64,000 nt of DNA from Chryseobacterium bernardetii (GCF_003815975.1 NZ_CP033932.1:2209001-2273000); one strand, 5' to 3'. Shown: positions 43,060 to 52,066, numbered from the stretch's first letter. The notes: a model not told the origin generated them from the sequence alone. Numbers and translations: made by a program.

Positions 43060-43902
43060 ATGAAGTTGATTATTAAAAAAGATATCTTACTGGGAAACCC
43101 GGAAACAAGGAATTTTCTGGCGGATAGTTTTTATATGGATAACACAGAAAAGCGGCCACTGGTGATCTTTGTTCATGGATATAAAGGCTATAAAGACTGG
43201 GGAGCCTGGGATTTGATGGCTGAAAAGTTTGCAAAGTCCGGATTTTTCTTTGTAAAATTCAATTTTTCCCATAATGGAACAACGGTAGACGATCCTCTTC
43301 ATTTTGCTGATCTCGAAGCTTTTGGGAATAATAACTATACCAAAGAACTGTCTGATCTAGGCATTGTTATTGACTCCTTTATTAAGGATCCACATGTAGA
43401 TTCTGAAAAAATCATTCTGATAGGACATAGCAGGGGAGGCGGAATTTCCATTATTAAAACTTTTGAGGATGAAAGAATCAATGGGTTAATCACCCTGGCC
43501 AGCGTAGATACTTTAGACCGTTTCCCAACAGGAGAACTCTTGGAGAACTGGAAAAGAGGAGGGGTGTATTATGTTTTAAATGGCCGAACTCAACAGGAAA
43601 TGCCTCATTATTACCAATTTTATGAAGATTATGAAAAGAATATACACCGTTTTGATGTAGAACGTGCAACCGAAATGGCAAAAGCCTATATGCTGATTAT
43701 TCATGGGACGGAAGATGAAGCTGTAAATGTAAAACATGCAGAACATCTTCATATTCTTAATCCTAATTCTGAGCTTTTCCTTATTGAGGGCGGTAATCAT
43801 ACTTTTGGAGCAAAAGAACCCTGGAATAATCCTGAATTACCGGATGATCTGAATAAGGTAACAGAAAAATGCATTGATTTTTTAGTTAAAAACCTAAAAT
43901 AG
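43060..43902 (+). CDS. Alpha/beta hydrolase (dienelactone-hydrolase-like)
   Basis: A 280-residue cytoplasmic hydrolase without signal peptide. Nucleophile elbow G-H-S-R-G-G-G near residue 127, early H-G-Y-K-G-Y-K-D-W oxyanion segment, acid in I-H-G-T-E-D-E-A and catalytic His in G-G-N-H-T-F-G. The substrate is unknown. It is divergently oriented from the HipA-like gene across 71 bp that hold a TGTATTTG -7-like element directly in front of the start codon. Confidence 0.88.
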   Translation: MKLIIKKDILLGNPETRNFLADSFYMDNTEKRPLVIFVHGYKGYKDWGAWDLMAEKFAKSGFFFVKFNFSHNGTTVDDPLHFADLEAFGNNNYTKELSDLGIVIDSFIKDPHVDSEKIILIGHSRGGGISIIKTFEDERINGLITLASVDTLDRFPTGELLENWKRGGVYYVLNGRTQQEMPHYYQFYEDYEKNIHRFDVERATEMAKAYMLIIHGTEDEAVNVKHAEHLHILNPNSELFLIEGGNHTFGAKEPWNNPELPDDLNKVTEKCIDFLVKNLK

Positions 43903-43975
43903 CATCAGGAAAAGTGAGTATTTAAAATAAAGCTATTGGAATTACGTTATCATATATTAACCACAAAATATTTTT

Positions 43976-44491
43976 ATGAAAAAAGTTATTACAGGCGCAT
44001 TCGCGCTGTTGTTATTGGGAACAGTTGCTTCCTGTAAAAAAGAAGCCAATACTCAATCTTCTGTAAGTACAGATACGCTGGCTACGGTAATGCGAAAAGA
44101 TTCTGCTGCGGATGCTAAGGCAGATTCAGTAGCGGCTGTAGTACCTTCAACAGGTGCTAAGGCTGAAGTCATTACCAAAAATGAAGGTAAATATCCCCAT
44201 GATATCAAATTATTTGAAGATAAAAGCTTTGCAGAAAGAGTGAGGAAACTGGTTGGAAAAGAATACGATGAAATGCTGAAAAATTTCAATGTAGAGGGGC
44301 CTATTGTATCTGATGACGGGATTTATAAACTTCATGGATGTAAACAGCATGATTGCCCCGGGTATGCTACCTATATTTATTACGACTCTAAAAATGACAA
44401 CCTGAATATTTCCATTGATAAAAACGGTAAGGCAACAGACTTTGCAGAAAAGGGAAAAATTACAGTGTCAGAAACTCTGAAAAATAAATAA
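43976..44491 (+). CDS. Lipoprotein with Ivy-like (lysozyme inhibitor) domain
   Basis: A 171-residue lipoprotein: lipobox V-A-S-C at C20, then a long Ser/Ala/Asp-rich linker to about residue 70. The folded domain carries G-C-K-Q-H-D-C at residues 121-127, which resembles the C-K-P-H-D-C protruding loop of Ivy, the inhibitor of vertebrate C-type lysozyme, in the same order relative to the preceding F...L-x-G...E-Y-x-x-M-L-K region and the following Y-I-Y-Y-D strand. If correct, it protects peptidoglycan at the cell envelope. The single change P to Q in the loop needs testing. Ends before a 42-bp palindrome. Confidence 0.65.
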   Translation: MKKVITGAFALLLLGTVASCKKEANTQSSVSTDTLATVMRKDSAADAKADSVAAVVPSTGAKAEVITKNEGKYPHDIKLFEDKSFAERVRKLVGKEYDEMLKNFNVEGPIVSDDGIYKLHGCKQHDCPGYATYIYYDSKNDNLNISIDKNGKATDFAEKGKITVSETLKNK

Positions 44492-44571
44492 AAGAATTCT
44501 GAATGCTGGTAATCTTTAACTCTGATTAATGGTACAATAAGTTCAGACAGACGGACGCAGTAAATGTGGCT

Positions 44572-44613
44572 TTCAATACAAAAGGAGTGAAATTTCACTC
44601 CTTTTGTATTGAA
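44572..44613. terminator. 42-bp perfect palindrome, bidirectional terminator
   Basis: Two 21-base arms with no spacer, centred between 44592 and 44593 (core GTGAAATTTCAC; outer ends TTCAATAC and GTATTGAA). It fills the gap between the convergent Ivy-like gene and the lipoprotein gene, and touches the latter's stop codon. Likely terminates both. Confidence 0.8.
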
Positions 44614-45219
44614 TTATTTTTCAGTTCTTACAGCGTTCTTTTTTACTGATTTTAAAAGGCTTCTGAAGTTTTTCATGGTCATCATTTCACTTGTCGGGGT
44701 AAAAATGGTTGCCTTTTCACCTTTTTCCAGCGAAAATTCAGAATAAGCTTTCAATGAATATATTTTTTTCAAGGTTTTGATATCATAAATGTCCATCATC
44801 GCAAAGGTTTCATTTTTCTTATAATCATCCAGTTCACCAATAGAACGGTCTAAGCTGTTGCGAACCCTCATAGTATAAATGTTGACAAGAAAATTAAAGT
44901 CAGAACTGCTTTTCAAGGTTTCAAGATCTTCTGTTTGGGGCTCAAACGGGATACTGCTCTGAATCAGATTTTCTGCTTTTGCTGTTTTCATATCAAAAGC
45001 ATTTCCATTACTTAGCTCTTGAAATAGCTGCATAACCTCTTTTTCCATCATTTCCCTGTGGTGAGATTCCACACCTGTTTTGATGTTGTTAATCAGCCAT
45101 TTTTTGTCTTTAGAAAACACCAGAGATTTACTGTAAATCCCATAATCTTTTCTTACAGGATAATAGTAACAGGATTGTAAGGTGATGAACAGGATAAAGA
45201 AGAAAATATATTTTTTCAT
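44614..45219 (-). CDS. Hypothetical lipoprotein
   Basis: A 201-residue protein with lipobox L-Q-S-C at C17 followed by Y-Y-Y-P-V. The mature part is mixed alpha/beta and charged, with no motif I recognise; a segment D-I-Y-D-I-K-T-L-K-K-I-Y-S-L-K resembles the edge strands of outer-membrane assembly-type lipoproteins but is not diagnostic. It starts 13 bp after the flavin reductase gene, so probably the same transcript. Location: outer membrane, by family of signal. Confidence 0.75.
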   Translation of the reverse strand: MKKYIFFFILFITLQSCYYYPVRKDYGIYSKSLVFSKDKKWLINNIKTGVESHHREMMEKEVMQLFQELSNGNAFDMKTAKAENLIQSSIPFEPQTEDLETLKSSSDFNFLVNIYTMRVRNSLDRSIGELDDYKKNETFAMMDIYDIKTLKKIYSLKAYSEFSLEKGEKATIFTPTSEMMTMKNFRSLLKSVKKNAVRTEK

Positions 45220-45232
45220 GAGAATATTCAGA

Positions 45233-46054
45233 TTATTTGATTAAGATCTTCCAGGCTTCTTCAATTTTACTTTCTAGCAATAGCCTTTGAGCATTCTGAT
45301 GAATATTTTCATCGGAATAATATTCTCCGAGAGGCAAAATTTCAACATTGGCCAGCATTCCCAGATCATTTCCTGTAAATACTTTACTGTATTTGATAAC
45401 GTCCGGTAAAAGATCAAAGCCGATACCTTTTGTAACCAAAGGCTTTGGAACCTCAAAAAGGCTGTTTTCATTACTTCTTGAATACCAATTGCTGCCTAAA
45501 CGTGCTACCATATCCAGCTTTTGCTGATCTAGATTTCCAGCCTCATTCAGATATTCTTCTCTGATATGAATTTTCTGAACTTCACAGATTACCAGATTTC
45601 CTGCTCCACCCTGATCTCCCAAAGATTTCACCTCTAAAACCTTACATTCAAAGTTCACCGGGCATTCTTCAATCAGCTTAGGTTTCACAAGATCGGCATC
45701 TTTCATCGTAAGACCAGATTTTATAAACTCATTCACTCCTGTTTCATATTCTGTGGAAGCTAAAGAGATCTGCTGTACAATAGGGAAGTTTACTGTTCCA
45801 ATAACCACTTCCGGAACTTCCAATACATTTTCTAGGGTATGTTTCGTGGTATTGTCACGCACTCTTCTTGATGGTGAAAAGATCAGAATCGGGGGAACCG
45901 TACTGAACATATTGAAAAAACTGAATGGAGATAAATTGCTGTTACCATCTTTATCCACCGTAGAAGCCAATGCAATAGGGCGTGGCGAAACGGCTGTCTG
46001 CATAATAGTTTGAAGCTGTACGGAGGTTATTTCAGAGGGGATTACTGTTTTCAT
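45233..46054 (-). CDS. Flavin reductase family protein (FMN-binding split barrel)
   Basis: A 273-residue protein of the split-barrel flavin reductase family, with the signature V-S-P-R-P-I-A-L-A-S-T-V-D-K-D-G-N-S-N-L-S-P-F region (P-R-P-I-A-L-A-S-T and S-N-L-S-P-F-S-F-F) and V-I-G-T-V-N-F-P. Such proteins bind FMN and reduce it with NAD(P)H for a partner oxygenase. It lies 410 bp from fahA in the tyrosine degradation neighbourhood but is probably transcribed separately, with the downstream lipoprotein gene. Confidence 0.88.
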   Translation of the reverse strand: MKTVIPSEITSVQLQTIMQTAVSPRPIALASTVDKDGNSNLSPFSFFNMFSTVPPILIFSPSRRVRDNTTKHTLENVLEVPEVVIGTVNFPIVQQISLASTEYETGVNEFIKSGLTMKDADLVKPKLIEECPVNFECKVLEVKSLGDQGGAGNLVICEVQKIHIREEYLNEAGNLDQQKLDMVARLGSNWYSRSNENSLFEVPKPLVTKGIGFDLLPDVIKYSKVFTGNDLGMLANVEILPLGEYYSDENIHQNAQRLLLESKIEEAWKILIK

Positions 46055-46464
46055 ATTTTTCTTTTTAACACTTAAGTAATTTTTAGTTATTTCTGATACT
46101 ACATATAAGGGTTTGTGACATTAAAATTAACTAAGATTGAACGAGGTACTTTTAAAAGCTTCATATAATTCATAGTCTGTGTTTTATGAATCTGATGAAT
46201 TTCAGTAACTGATTAGTTCTAAACAATTAATTCTTCAATCAAAAAGTCACACTTTACTTTACAAATTTATATGGCTTCCTTTATAAAAGAACGGTATTTC
46301 AAGTTCACTTCGATATTTTAAACCTAATAGATCAACTTCTTTTTCCTTATGATAGAGATCTTCATACAAGTGAGAAAATGAAAATCGTAGATTTTCAAAA
46401 ATTAAAGTGAACTTAATTTTACCATTATTATGTAACTTAAAAAACTAAAGTGTTTAAATAATTT
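46055..46464. other. 410-bp intergenic region with inverted AAGTTCACTT words
   Basis: No gene seen. AAGTTCACTT (46301-46310) and AAGTGAACTT (46405-46414) form a perfect 10-bp inverted pair 94 bp apart. AGATTTTCAAAAATTAAAGT just before the second copy is echoed by CGATTTTCAAAATTTAAGT near 53893, suggesting a degenerate intergenic repeat. Confidence 0.45.
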
Positions 46465-47712
46465 TTAAAGTGTTGGAATAATTTTGCCGGAAACTTCACC
46501 GAAACCTACTCTCACCCCATCTTTTTCAGCCCAGGCTTTCATGGTAACCGTATCATTGTCTTCAATGAATTTTCTTTCTTCACCGTTGCTTAATGATATA
46601 GGATTTTGTCCTCTCCAGGTTAACTCAAGCATAGAACCGAAAGATTTTGGATCACTTCCTGAAATGGTTCCGCTTGCATACATATCACCTACTTCTACAT
46701 TACATCCGTTTACAGTGTGGTGGGCCAACTGCTGGGTCATATTCCAGTACATGTGTTTGTAATTACTTTCGCAGATCAGGTTTTGGTCTCCGTTTTCAGG
46801 CTGGATGTAAACTTCAAGATTAATATCGTAGTTTTTGTCACCTTCAAATTTCAAGTAGTCTAAAACTTCAGGATCCTGTTTAGGAGAAGCGGTTCTGAAT
46901 GGTTCTAGTGCTTCAAGGGTAACTACCCACGGGGAAATAGATGAACCGAAGTTTTTTGCAAGAAATGGTCCCAGCGGAACATATTCCCAGGATTGAATAT
47001 CCCTTGCAGACCAGTCGTTGAATATTACCATTCCGAAAATAGCATCTTCGGCATCTTTAGTAGAAATGCTTTCTCCCATCTCTGTATTTTTGTTGATGAT
47101 GAAAGCCATTTCAAGTTCAAAATCAAGTTGCCTGCAAGGTCCGAAAACAGGTTTATCTGCATCGGCAGGCTTCATCTGGCCTTTAGGACGGTTAATTTCC
47201 GTTCCGGAAACAACAATAGAGGAAGCTCTTCCATGGTAACCTACCGGTAAGTGCTTCCAGTTAGGTAATAGGGCATTGGCAGGATCACGAAACATTTTTC
47301 CTACATTGGTAGCATGTTCAATACTGCTGTAGAAGTCTGTATAGTTCGGTATATGAACCGGCATCATCATTTTTACCTTATCAAGATCATAGAAAGCCTC
47401 TTCAATGGTTTTCTGATCTTTTGATAAAATAGATCCTTCCTGTAATAGGGTTTGAATTTTGGTTCGCACAGCATTGGTAACAGGTTTACCCAGCTCGATA
47501 AATTCATTGATCGTATAGGCTTCAAAAACATTGTCATCCAACCCTTCGATATCTTCAAAATAACCAAGATCATAAAGGGTAGCAAGATCAATAACCTGAT
47601 CTCCGATTCTTGTGCAGCATCCGATATATTCTTTGTTGAATACTGCTACTCCGAAAGGAATATTGTGTATAGAAAAATCCGAATTTGAGGAATAGTCTAC
47701 AAATGATTTCAT
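46465..47712 (-). CDS. fahA: Fumarylacetoacetase
   Basis: A 415-residue enzyme that splits fumarylacetoacetate into fumarate and acetoacetate, the last step of tyrosine degradation. The metal and catalytic residues fall at the same numbers as in mouse FAH: D126 (N-Y-T-D-F-Y), H133 (E-H-A-T), E199 and E201 (D-F-E-L-E-M-A-F) and D233 (F-N-D-W-S-A-R-D). Length equals the eukaryote-type long FAH. It lies 56 bp after a small secreted-protein gene, which in turn follows hppD, in one direction. Cytoplasmic. Confidence 0.97.
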   Translation of the reverse strand: MKSFVDYSSNSDFSIHNIPFGVAVFNKEYIGCCTRIGDQVIDLATLYDLGYFEDIEGLDDNVFEAYTINEFIELGKPVTNAVRTKIQTLLQEGSILSKDQKTIEEAFYDLDKVKMMMPVHIPNYTDFYSSIEHATNVGKMFRDPANALLPNWKHLPVGYHGRASSIVVSGTEINRPKGQMKPADADKPVFGPCRQLDFELEMAFIINKNTEMGESISTKDAEDAIFGMVIFNDWSARDIQSWEYVPLGPFLAKNFGSSISPWVVTLEALEPFRTASPKQDPEVLDYLKFEGDKNYDINLEVYIQPENGDQNLICESNYKHMYWNMTQQLAHHTVNGCNVEVGDMYASGTISGSDPKSFGSMLELTWRGQNPISLSNGEERKFIEDNDTVTMKAWAEKDGVRVGFGEVSGKIIPTL

Positions 47713-47768
47713 AAGTTTAGATTTTAGTTAGATTAAAATATCATCCTGAGAAACTTTCCCCAAGATAT

Positions 47769-48230
47769 TTATTTTGCCTTTTTTGAGTAAGATGCTTCAT
47801 CAATCCACCGGTCTCTGGTATTGATATCAATAAGATAGAGGATATTGTCCTGTTGGGTAAGCAGTAGTGTTTTGGTAACAGGCATAGGGATTTTTTTACC
47901 TTCAAGTACATCTGCCCGTAAGGAAATGATGTTCTTTTTTCTGATAATATCACCGGTAAATACATTAGAGCTGCTTTCTCCGGTAGCTTTATCATCAAAA
48001 ACCTCTACATAGGTTGCACTGTTCCCTTTGATAACAATAAAATCTCTTTCCGTATGGTCTGCTTCATCTTTTATGAAAACAAACTTTTTGTTGTCAATAT
48101 TTACCTTTTCAAGATTCTGATTGATTCCTTTTCTCGCTTCAAGTCTGTCCAGAATTGCATTCAGTGATCCGTATTGTGCTTTTACACCTAAAGTTCCAAA
48201 GAATAGAATTCCAATTAAAAGTTTTCTCAT
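47769..48230 (-). CDS. Small secreted hypothetical protein between hppD and fahA
   Basis: A 153-residue protein with signal peptide (L-L-I-G-I-L-F-F-G-T-L-G-V-K-A-Q). The mature part reads as short beta strands (K-F-V-F-I-K-D-E, D-F-I-V-I-K-G-N-S-A-T-Y-V-E-V-F-D, T-L-L-L-T-Q-Q-D-N-I-L-Y-L-I-D-I). No known domain recognised. The surrounding enzymes of tyrosine breakdown are cytoplasmic, so an exported member of the same apparent operon is unexpected. Gap sizes are 73 bp from hppD and 56 bp to fahA. Confidence 0.8.
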   Translation of the reverse strand: MRKLLIGILFFGTLGVKAQYGSLNAILDRLEARKGINQNLEKVNIDNKKFVFIKDEADHTERDFIVIKGNSATYVEVFDDKATGESSSNVFTGDIIRKKNIISLRADVLEGKKIPMPVTKTLLLTQQDNILYLIDINTRDRWIDEASYSKKAK

Positions 48231-48303
48231 TATGCTGTGTTTTATAAAAAAGTTTTGTCAGAACTTTGCATCCTGACAAAACTTAGTATTTTTGTTTGTA
48301 AAA

Positions 48304-49434
48304 TTAAAGATTTCCTCTTCTTTCCTGTTCTCTTTCCAATGCTTCGAACAATGCTTTGAAGTTTCCGGCGCCAAAACTCTGTGCGCCATGTCTTTCAATA
48401 ATTTCGAAGAATAGAGTAGGACGGTCTTCTACAGGCTTGGTAAAGATCTGTAACAGATATCCTTCTTCATCATGATCAATAAGTATACCTAACTCCTGAA
48501 GTTTTTTAAGATCTTCATCAATATGGCCTACTCTTTCAGGAACCATATCGTAATAAGCCTCTGGTGGGGCAGAAAGGAACTCTACACCACGTTTTTTCAA
48601 TTCACTTACTGTGTGGATGATATCTTTTGTGGCAACAGCAATGTGCTGTACCCCTTCTCCCTCGTAGAAATCAAGATATTCTTCTACCTGGGATTTCTTT
48701 TTACCTTCTGCAGGCTCATTGATAGGGAATTTTGCATATCCGTTTCCGTTGGACATTACTTTAGACATCAGTGCTGAATATTCTGTATTGATCTGCTTGT
48801 CATCAAAAGAAAGGATGTTTACGAATCCCATTACTTTTTCATACCACTCTACGGTAGGGATCATTCTGTTCCAGTCTACGTTTCCTACGCAGTGGTCTAC
48901 GTATAATAAACCAGTTTCTTCAGGATTATAATCACTTTCCCATTTTTCATACCCTGGCATGAAAGCTCCGTTATAATTTTTTCTTTCTATAAACATGTGA
49001 ACAGTTTCTCCGTATGTATAAATTCCGGACATTCTTACTTCACCTTGCTCATCATTTAAAGTTACCGGCTCTAAATAAGGCTTTCCACCTCTTTTAGTGG
49101 TTTCTTCGAAAGCTGCATACGCGTCATCTACCCAAAGTGCCAAAATTTTTACTCCGTCACCATGTTTTTTTACGTGTTCGCTGATAGGAGAGTCAGATTT
49201 CAGCCCTGTAGTAAGTACCAGTCTGATTTTTCCCTGTTGAAGCACATAAGATGCACGGTCTCTCACTCCTGTTTCGGGACCCGCATAGGCTACAGACTGA
49301 AACCCGAAAGCGGTTTTGTAATAATGGGCAGCCTGTTTTGCATTTCCTACATAAAACTCAATATAATCTGTACCGTTAATCGGCAAGAAATTTTCTGCTT
49401 GAGCAATTTTCTCGGCAAATGTAAGTGTTGACAT
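48304..49434 (-). CDS. hppD: 4-Hydroxyphenylpyruvate dioxygenase
   Basis: A 376-residue non-haem iron(II) enzyme that turns 4-hydroxyphenylpyruvate into homogentisate. The vicinal-oxygen-chelate ligands are H181 (V-D-H-C-V-G-N), H264 (G-V-Q-H-I-A-V-A-T) and E344 (F-F-E-I-I-E-R). The C-terminal G-A-Q-S-F-G-A-G-N-F gate helix is conserved. Homogentisate produced here is the substrate of HmgA (53938-55098). It appears to head the unit hppD, secreted protein, fahA. Confidence 0.97.
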   Translation of the reverse strand: MSTLTFAEKIAQAENFLPINGTDYIEFYVGNAKQAAHYYKTAFGFQSVAYAGPETGVRDRASYVLQQGKIRLVLTTGLKSDSPISEHVKKHGDGVKILALWVDDAYAAFEETTKRGGKPYLEPVTLNDEQGEVRMSGIYTYGETVHMFIERKNYNGAFMPGYEKWESDYNPEETGLLYVDHCVGNVDWNRMIPTVEWYEKVMGFVNILSFDDKQINTEYSALMSKVMSNGNGYAKFPINEPAEGKKKSQVEEYLDFYEGEGVQHIAVATKDIIHTVSELKKRGVEFLSAPPEAYYDMVPERVGHIDEDLKKLQELGILIDHDEEGYLLQIFTKPVEDRPTLFFEIIERHGAQSFGAGNFKALFEALEREQERRGNL

Positions 49435-49590
49435 ATTTTCTCTTTTACTTTTATTTTATTGGTATGCAAATTACAAAATTCTTGGATATAGCGAAAATAT
49501 TACGGCCGATTGATTGAATATATTTAACATAAAGTTTAAGAAGTGTTCACTTAAGTATATTTAAGTTTCCTGAGTCTGAAATAACCTGCC

Positions 49591-49670
49591 TACTTTTGTA
49601 ATACAAAAAACAAGTGAGAAAAAAATATTTCGAACACGAAAGCCGCAGATAACCTGTGGCTTTCTTATTT
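49591..49670 (+). ncRNA. Candidate short transcript with 12-codon frame and terminator
   Basis: TACTTTTG (49591-49598) is a perfect plus-strand -7 element. From 49614 a GTG frame encodes only M-R-K-K-Y-F-E-H-E-S-R-R and stops at 49652, inside the loop of a hairpin GAAAGCCGCAG (49638-49648)/CTGTGGCTTTC (49654-49664) that is followed by a T-rich tail in the plus direction only. This arrangement looks like an RNA with a built-in terminator or a leader-peptide unit, but no plus-strand gene follows. Evidence is positional only. Confidence 0.35.
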
Positions 49671-50461
49671 TATTCAGCTTCTATCTTTCGGTTCAGCATT
49701 CCTGCATCCGGATTGTAATTGTCCCAGATCTTCCAGGTATTGTCTATTTTCTTGAAGAAATAAATCTGTGTACTGAGCTGGTTTACAAAGTGTTCTTCAC
49801 CGGTTTCTCCTACCTTGAACAGCAGGTTCCAGAATTCCTGGGTTTCAAGTATTTTCTTTTCCGGATCATCTGTTACGATATGAATGTCGAAAACTTCATA
49901 ATTCGAACGGTTGTTCCTGGTTACCAGATGAAAGTCTTTTTCACAAAGTTCTTTACTGAACTGTGAAATTCTTTCTAAAAATGGGGAATCATCAAATACA
50001 AGATCCTTGAAAAGTTCGGTATTATGGTTAGGGAACTGTTTACAGAACTCAAAAGCTTGGGCACAATACTCATAAACCAACCTGGTCATGAATGAGAGAT
50101 CATCTGTTTCATCCGGATCCTTCTTTTTACTCCTAATAGAAAGGATATAATCATTAAGATCTTTATAACCCAGAAAAATGCATATTTTATCCAGAGTTTT
50201 TAAGAATCTTAAATCGCTGTGGGTTTTGTCCTGATAATCGTTTTCAAAGAAACGCTGTAATGTAACATGGGAAATGGTAGTCCCTATCTCAAATTTTTTT
50301 CCCCCTTTAAGTTCTTCAGCTTCAGAAAGTTCATCTTTAATAATTTCGGAAAGAATAATATAATGGCTTCTCTTCCATTCACTCACATTCCCCAAAACAG
50401 AATTCCTTACCTTCGAATGCTTTACAACTTCTTCTCGTATTGAATTATATATAGTCTTCAA
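49670..50461 (-). CDS. Hypothetical protein, possible HTH regulator
   Basis: A 263-residue soluble protein with no signal peptide. Residues 55-110 (T-I-S-H-V-T-L-Q-R-F-F-E-N-D-Y ... T-L-D-K-I-C-I-F-L-G-Y-K-D-L-N-D-Y) resemble a helical DNA-binding segment often seen at the start of Bacteroidetes regulators. The C-terminal 90 residues, ending T-Q-I-Y-F-F-K-K-I-D-N-T-W-K-I-W-D-N-Y, have the look of an NTF2/SnoaL-like sheet. I cannot assign a family with confidence. It stands divergent to nothing and alone between hppD and the CoA-transferase gene. Confidence 0.7.
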   Translation of the reverse strand: MKTIYNSIREEVVKHSKVRNSVLGNVSEWKRSHYIILSEIIKDELSEAEELKGGKKFEIGTTISHVTLQRFFENDYQDKTHSDLRFLKTLDKICIFLGYKDLNDYILSIRSKKKDPDETDDLSFMTRLVYEYCAQAFEFCKQFPNHNTELFKDLVFDDSPFLERISQFSKELCEKDFHLVTRNNRSNYEVFDIHIVTDDPEKKILETQEFWNLLFKVGETGEEHFVNQLSTQIYFFKKIDNTWKIWDNYNPDAGMLNRKIEAE

Positions 50462-50599
50462 TTTCCTCGTTTTAGAAAGGTTTTTATCAAAAATACTGCC
50501 AAAATATTAGGGCTTTTTTATGATTTACTGGTATAAGTTAAAGATATATTTTTAAATTCTGGATAAAAATTAAAGTTAAAATATACTAGTATTTGATAA

Positions 50600-51874
50600 T
50601 CAGTGTTTAAACCTTTCAAAAGCAGCTCTTTCAAGCATTTCCCTGTCATCAGGATGAGCTATGCTAATAAGTTCCTGTGCTCTCTGGCGAAGGTTTTTTC
50701 CATACAGATAAGCAGTTCCGTATTCTGTAACTACATAATGAATGTGTCCTCTTGTAGTCACCACTCCTGCTCCTTGCTTCAGGAAAGGAACAATCCTTGA
50801 AACTCCTTTTTTTGTTCTTGCAGTGATGGCAATAATAGGTTTTCCGTCTTCACTTAAGGCAGCCCCACGCATGAAATCCATTTGGCCACCAATGCCACTG
50901 TATTGTAAGGTTCCGATAGAGTCGGCGCACACCTGTCCTGTAAGGTCAATTTCAATGGCAGAATTGATGGCTACCAGTTTTTTGTTCTTCATGATATTGA
51001 TCGGGAAGTTGACCTCGCTTACATCTCTGAAAGCAAATACGGTATTGTCATCCACATAATCATAAAGTTTCCTGGTTCCGAAACAGAAGCTGGTAATGGT
51101 TTTATTGTCGTTGTAGCCTTTATATTTGTTATTAATTACATCATTCTGAATAAGGTCTATCACTCCATCGCTCAGCATTTCCGTATGGATTCCAAGGTCT
51201 TTGTGGTTATGAAGGCATTTTAAAACGGCATCGGGAATAGTTCCGATACCCATTTGTAAGGTAGAACGGTCTTCGATAAGTTCAGCCACATTTTTCCCTA
51301 CCAGCATTTCTTCAGGGCCTACTTTTGCACTGTAATCTACAGTATGAAGCTCCTCTTCATGCCAAACCAGTTTATGGATCCTGCTGACGTGGATCATTCC
51401 ATCTCCATGGGTTCTCGGCATTCTGGGGTTCACGATTGCAACAATAGTTTTAGCCGTATCTACAGCGGCTCTTGCAATATCTACTGAGGTCCCCAATGTA
51501 CAGAAGCCATGTCTATCCGGAGGAGAAACGGTTACGAGAGCAACATCAAGAGGAAGGATATTTTTTCTGAATAAAATTGGAATTTCACTTAAAAATACAG
51601 GAACAAAGTCACCCCTGTCTGAATTTACGGCATCACGAACCGGCGTAGACACGAATAGGGAATTGATAAAAAACTTGTCTTTATACTCCGGTTTGGCAAT
51701 TTCTATATTTCCCTGTTGGGTAATGGAAACCATTTCTACATTATTCAATCTGTGAGACTGTCTTGCCATTTCATCAATCAGGTAATTGGGAGTACATGCG
51801 CTGCCGTGGAAAAATACACGGTTGCCGCTTTTTATGGTATATATCGCTTCTTCTGCGCTGATGTAATTATTCAT
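50600..51874 (-). CDS. Acetyl-CoA hydrolase/4-hydroxybutyrate CoA-transferase family protein
   Basis: A 424-residue class I CoA-transferase. The catalytic glutamate is in A-I-N-S-A-I-E-I-D-L-T-G-Q and the CoA-site loop reads G-I-G-G-Q-M-D-F-M-R-G-A. Members move CoA between acetate and 4-hydroxybutyrate, butyrate or similar acids. It is one of two CoA-transferase genes in 3 kb; with tyrosine genes on both sides, it may activate or recycle acetoacetate or acetate (inference). It is distinct in length and motif context from the 503-residue gene next to it. Confidence 0.88.
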   Translation of the reverse strand: MNNYISAEEAIYTIKSGNRVFFHGSACTPNYLIDEMARQSHRLNNVEMVSITQQGNIEIAKPEYKDKFFINSLFVSTPVRDAVNSDRGDFVPVFLSEIPILFRKNILPLDVALVTVSPPDRHGFCTLGTSVDIARAAVDTAKTIVAIVNPRMPRTHGDGMIHVSRIHKLVWHEEELHTVDYSAKVGPEEMLVGKNVAELIEDRSTLQMGIGTIPDAVLKCLHNHKDLGIHTEMLSDGVIDLIQNDVINNKYKGYNDNKTITSFCFGTRKLYDYVDDNTVFAFRDVSEVNFPINIMKNKKLVAINSAIEIDLTGQVCADSIGTLQYSGIGGQMDFMRGAALSEDGKPIIAITARTKKGVSRIVPFLKQGAGVVTTRGHIHYVVTEYGTAYLYGKNLRQRAQELISIAHPDDREMLERAAFERFKH

Positions 51875-52033
51875 ATTTTATCTTATTTATTATAAAATTC
51901 CTGACTAATTTTTATTTCATAAATGCCTAACCTATCTCAAAGATAACTTTAATATCTCTAACTATTTCAAATATTGTAAAGGATATTAAAAGACTTTTAT
52001 CATAGTAATGAATTATTTAAATTTAATAAAAAT

Positions 52034-52066
52034 AAAGGATCAAATGCATAACATCTGATCCTTTTA
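52034..52066 (-). terminator. Terminator of the 503-residue CoA-transferase gene
   Basis: AAAGGATCA (52034-52042) and TGATCCTTT (52056-52064) with a T-rich tail on the minus strand, 22 bp after the stop at 52089. Confidence 0.75.
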
